Assembly (NCBI GenBank): GCA_900754145.1
Contig: CAAEBW010000370.1
Location: forward strand, 1-8,363
Reading direction: 5' to 3'
Length of the DNA: 8,363 nt
DNA from: Clostridia bacterium
GTDB taxonomy: Bacteria; Bacillota; Clostridia; Oscillospirales; Acutalibacteraceae
In this document: positions 5,965 to 8,363 of the stretch, one piece after another
Position numbering within the stretch: the stretch's first letter is position 1
Layout: each line of letters starts with the position of its first letter
Notes under the pieces: generated by a model
Seen by the model: only the letters and a program-made list of their open reading frames with translations
The model's database searches: none
Told to the model about the DNA's origin: nothing
Program-made: the position numbers and the translations under genes

Positions 5965-6528
5965 TTGGAAAAATACATACCTGTAGTAGTCATTAAAGAA
6001 TTATCCGAAACCGATAGAATATTATCGGCTTTAAAGGCGAACGGCATTAACTGTGCCGAAATCACATTTAGGACTGCTTGCGCAAAAGAGGCAATAGAGT
6101 ATGCAATTAAAAATTATACCGAAATGTCGATAGGCGCAGGAACGGTTATTAATGCCGAGCAGTGCAAACAAGCCTTAGACCTCGGCTGTGAATTTATTGT
6201 ATCTCCCGGTTTGTCGGTAGAGGTTGCAAAGCTCTGCAAGGAAAGAAATATACCCTATTATCCCGGCTGTGTTACTCCTACTGAAATTATGCAGGCGCTT
6301 GATTTAGGCATTACAACCGTCAAGTTCTTCCCCGCAAATGTTTACGGAGGTTTAAAGGCGTTAAAGGCTTTGTCCGCTCCTTTCCCGCAGGTTAAGTTTA
6401 TCCCCACGGGCGGGGTTGACCGCAGTAATATTGATGAATTTTTGGCTTTCGATAAAATCGCGGCAATCGGCGGCAGCTTCTTTGTAAAGGAAGCGCTTGA
6501 AAAAATGGAGGAGAAAAATAATGGCTAA
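5965..6528 (+). CDS. eda: KDPG/KHG aldolase (2-keto-3-deoxy-6-phosphogluconate aldolase)
   Basis: Class I Schiff-base aldolase that splits KDPG into pyruvate and glyceraldehyde-3-phosphate, the last step of the Entner-Doudoroff and hexuronate routes; cytoplasmic, normally a trimer of TIM barrels. It shows the N-terminal strand IPVVVIK (5-11) and AEITFRT (31-37) with catalytic Glu32 and substrate-binding Arg36. GAGTV is at 57-61, PGCVTPTEIMQALDLG at 100-115, VKFFPAN (119-125) has Schiff-base Lys120, and the phosphate site is PTGGV (147-151) with GGS (169-171). At 187 residues it is shorter than the usual 205-215: the C-terminal helix after GGSFFVK is cut to about a dozen residues, while all catalytic residues remain. 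Translation starts at TTG. Its end overlaps kdgK by 8 bp, so the two are translated together and form one pathway step pair. Confidence 0.95.
   Translation: MEKYIPVVVIKELSETDRILSALKANGINCAEITFRTACAKEAIEYAIKNYTEMSIGAGTVINAEQCKQALDLGCEFIVSPGLSVEVAKLCKERNIPYYPGCVTPTEIMQALDLGITTVKFFPANVYGGLKALKALSAPFPQVKFIPTGGVDRSNIDEFLAFDKIAAIGGSFFVKEALEKMEEKNNG
6507..6513 (+). promoter_or_regulatory. RBS deciding the kdgK start
   Basis: GGAGGAG inside the 3' end of eda ends 7 nt before ATG 6521. The same frame is open further upstream to an ATG at 6497, but that ATG lacks an RBS and would add eight basic residues not seen in the family, so 6521 is chosen. Confidence 0.85.
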
Positions 6529-7543
6529 GGTAGTTACTTTCGGTGAATTAATGTTAAGGCTCGCCCCTAACGGATATTACAGATTTTTTCAAAACGACCA
6601 AATGCAGGCAACTTTTGGCGGCGGTGAAGCCAATGTTGCGGTTTCGCTTGCAAACTACGGACTTGACAGCGTTTATGTGACAAAGCTGCCTAAACACGCA
6701 ATAGGTCAGGCGGCAGTTGATTCACTCCGTTATTTCGGTGTAGATACAACCAAAATTGTACGCGGCGGCGAGAGAGTAGGTATTTACTACCTTGAAAAGG
6801 GCGCGTCACAGAGAGGCTCGGTTTGTATTTATGACCGTAAGTATTCGGCTATACAGCAAGCCGATGTAAAGGATTTTGACTGGGACAGCATTTTTGAGGG
6901 TGCGGACTGGTTCCACTTTACGGGAATTACTCCCGCTTTAGGTGAAAACCTTGTTGAGATATGCAAAATAGCCTGTAAAAAAGCCAAGGAAAAAAGTGTA
7001 AAAATTTCCTGTGACTTAAATTACAGAGGAAAGCTTTGGACAAGGGAAGAAGCAAGAAAGGCTATGACCGAGCTTTGTAAATATGTTGACGTTTGCATTT
7101 CCAACGAGGAAGACGCAAAGGATGTTTTCGGCATTGAGGCGGAAAATACCGATATTTACGGCGGCAAGCTTGATAAAGAGGGCTATAAATCGGTAGCAAA
7201 GCAGTTAGCCGACAAATTCGGCTTTGAAAAGGTTGCTATTACACTTCGTTCTTCAATTTCCGCTAGTGACAACGACTGGGCGGGTATGCTTTATGACGGC
7301 GAGGATTATTATTTCTCAAAGGAATATCACCTACATATCGTTGACCGCGTAGGCGGCGGCGACTCCTTCGGCGGCGGACTTATTTATGCTCTGCTTAACG
7401 GTAAATCCTCGAAAGACGCTATTGAATTTGCGGTAGCCGCGTCGGCACTCAAGCACTCTATCGAGGGCGACTACAACCGTGTATCTGTTTCCGAGGTAGA
7501 AAAGCTCGCGGGCGGCGACGGCTCGGGCAGGGTACAGAGATAA
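6521..7543 (+). CDS. kdgK: 2-keto-3-deoxygluconate kinase (PfkB family)
   Basis: 340 residues from ATG 6521, the normal size for KdgK-type PfkB kinases. It phosphorylates 2-keto-3-deoxygluconate with ATP to KDPG, which the preceding eda product cleaves. The N-terminal PfkB signature FGGGEANVAVSLANYG (32-47) follows VVTFGELMLRLAP (4-16). GIYYLEKGASQR (87-98) and FHFTGITPAL (131-140) are typical of the Firmicutes KDG kinase group. CDLNYRGKLW (164-173) and SNEEDAKDVFG (194-204) belong to the core. VDRVGGGDSFGGGLIYALL (274-292) holds the catalytic Asp281 and anion-hole glycines. The overlap with eda (8 bp) and the pathway link make the substrate assignment strong, though 2-keto-3-deoxygalactonate kinase activity cannot be excluded. 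No hairpin terminator is seen after the stop; 18 bp separate it from the convergent regulator gene. Confidence 0.92.
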   Translation: MAKVVTFGELMLRLAPNGYYRFFQNDQMQATFGGGEANVAVSLANYGLDSVYVTKLPKHAIGQAAVDSLRYFGVDTTKIVRGGERVGIYYLEKGASQRGSVCIYDRKYSAIQQADVKDFDWDSIFEGADWFHFTGITPALGENLVEICKIACKKAKEKSVKISCDLNYRGKLWTREEARKAMTELCKYVDVCISNEEDAKDVFGIEAENTDIYGGKLDKEGYKSVAKQLADKFGFEKVAITLRSSISASDNDWAGMLYDGEDYYFSKEYHLHIVDRVGGGDSFGGGLIYALLNGKSSKDAIEFAVAASALKHSIEGDYNRVSVSEVEKLAGGDGSGRVQR

Positions 7544-7561
7544 TTAATTAAAAGTATTTTT

Positions 7562-8362
7562 TCAGTTTTCGTATTTTGTGAATATCTCTTTTACATATTG
7601 TCTGGGTGTTGTTCCCATTCGGCGTTTAAAAACAAAGCTGAAATAGCTCTGAGAGGAAAACCCACATTCAAGGGCGATTTGCGTCAGGGTTAAATCGGTG
7701 GTAATAAGCAGGTTTATAGCCTTTTTTATGCGTTGCTCCTCAACATAATCTCTAAGTGTTTTACCTACCGAGGTTTGAAAACAGTTGTGAAAATAAACGG
7801 GGCTGAGTGACATCATCGCTGCCATTTTTTCAAGACTTAAATCCTCGCTCAGATTGTCCTTGATGTAATTCAGCGTTTTTTCTATTATTAAGTGATTGAT
7901 GCTTTTCGTGTTTTCCTTGTTAAGCCTGATATTTGCGTCTCGGTTTAAGGAATAAATTAATTTGAGTACAATACTTTGCAAAATAATTTCGTCCTCTTCT
8001 ACCGCTGCGCTGTAATAATTATAAAGGTCGGTAAAGATTTCCTTATAATATTCCGTGTTTTCTATACTTATATAGTCAGGCAACTTTAAAAGTATATTAC
8101 CGAGTACGCCGTTGCTTATTAACATGTGAATATAATAACATTCAAACGGGGCTTTGGTGTGCCTTATCTGACCGGGCTTTGCACATATGATTATATCGGA
8201 TCCGATCGCGGATGATTCCGCGTCAATAAAAGAGATTCCGCCCGCTTTGATAGGTAATTCTATTTCAAACATATTGGTTTTTCTTTTTTTACTGACCGTT
8301 GTTTTCGGGTGAGCCTTTTGAAAATTGTAAATACCGATTGAGACGATTTCGGGCAATATCAT
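7562..8362 (-). CDS. AraC-family transcriptional regulator (start at the right edge, may be incomplete)
   Basis: 266 residues read from the ATG at 8362-8360; the window ends one base beyond, so no RBS can be seen and the true start may lie outside. The length is slightly under the usual 270-300. Residues about 10-100 look like the cupin-type effector-binding domain of sugar-responsive AraC proteins (for example DIIICAKPGQIRHTKAPFEC at 56-75). The AraC DNA-binding domain spans about 158-262: the first helix-turn-helix at LSLEKMAAMMSLSPVYFHNC (175-194), the second at LTLTQIALECGFSSQSYFS (224-242), then the signature ending FKRRMGTTPRQYVK (245-258). It converges on kdgK with 18 bp between, so its promoter and most likely target (a divergent gene) are beyond the right edge. 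It could also act on eda-kdgK; nothing here proves that. Effector unknown, probably a sugar. Confidence 0.92.
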   Translation of the reverse strand: MILPEIVSIGIYNFQKAHPKTTVSKKRKTNMFEIELPIKAGGISFIDAESSAIGSDIIICAKPGQIRHTKAPFECYYIHMLISNGVLGNILLKLPDYISIENTEYYKEIFTDLYNYYSAAVEEDEIILQSIVLKLIYSLNRDANIRLNKENTKSINHLIIEKTLNYIKDNLSEDLSLEKMAAMMSLSPVYFHNCFQTSVGKTLRDYVEEQRIKKAINLLITTDLTLTQIALECGFSSQSYFSFVFKRRMGTTPRQYVKEIFTKYEN

Positions 8363-8363
8363 A

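Noticed and set aside
6497..6520. Upstream ATG giving KdgK eight extra residues
   Set aside because: It lacks an RBS, adds a basic stretch foreign to the family, and lies within eda; the ATG at 6521 has a strong RBS.
7544..7561. Possible bidirectional terminator between kdgK and the AraC gene
   Set aside because: There is a T-run at 7557-7562, but no GC-bearing inverted repeat could be built next to it on either strand.
1..8363. CRISPR array, tRNA/rRNA genes, insertion sequences, phage genes
   Set aside because: No regularly spaced direct repeats, no cloverleaf or rRNA-like sequence, and no transposase, integrase or phage protein in any frame.

Overview
The window looks like a chromosomal piece of a gut-type, low-to-moderate-GC Firmicute, most likely a Clostridia member of the Ruminococcaceae/Oscillospiraceae kind. 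The grounds are strong AGGAGG-type ribosome binding sites, tightly packed same-strand operons, one TTG start, A/T-rich intergenic DNA, and protein families typical of anaerobic Firmicutes (DUF4867, anaerobe-type ETF, Eda/KdgK pair). This taxonomic call is inference from style, not from a marker gene.

Region 1 (1-5700, + strand) is one compact carbohydrate operon that enters from the left edge. In order it holds the C-terminal part of a PfkB-family sugar kinase, iolB (5-deoxy-glucuronate isomerase), a DUF4867 protein (probable cupin-like fold), an AEC-family membrane transporter, an FGGY-family sugar kinase, and a single-chain, shortened electron transfer flavoprotein in which EtfB and EtfA are fused. 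Gene gaps are -11, 62, 12, 12 and 2 bp. A stem-loop sits in the 62-bp gap, and a clear intrinsic terminator at 5744-5782 closes the unit. The operon's promoter and first genes lie outside the window.

Region 2 (5701-5964) is intergenic: a hairpin, the terminator, about 120 bp with no recognised element, then a TATAAT-type promoter and a strong RBS. Region 3 (5965-7543, + strand) is an eda-kdgK pair, the lower half of the Entner-Doudoroff/hexuronate route: KdgK phosphorylates 2-keto-3-deoxygluconate and Eda splits the product to pyruvate and glyceraldehyde-3-phosphate. Region 4 (7562-8362, - strand) is an AraC-family regulator that converges on kdgK. Its start is at the right edge and its likely target gene lies beyond that edge.

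The most unusual item is the fused, compact EtfBA, translationally coupled to a sugar kinase, with no flavin dehydrogenase partner visible. Next is the combination of IolB with two different sugar kinase families and a DUF4867 protein but no other recognised inositol gene. Together these suggest an uncharacterised sugar or sugar-acid pathway with a redox step. That is a hypothesis, not something the sequence proves.
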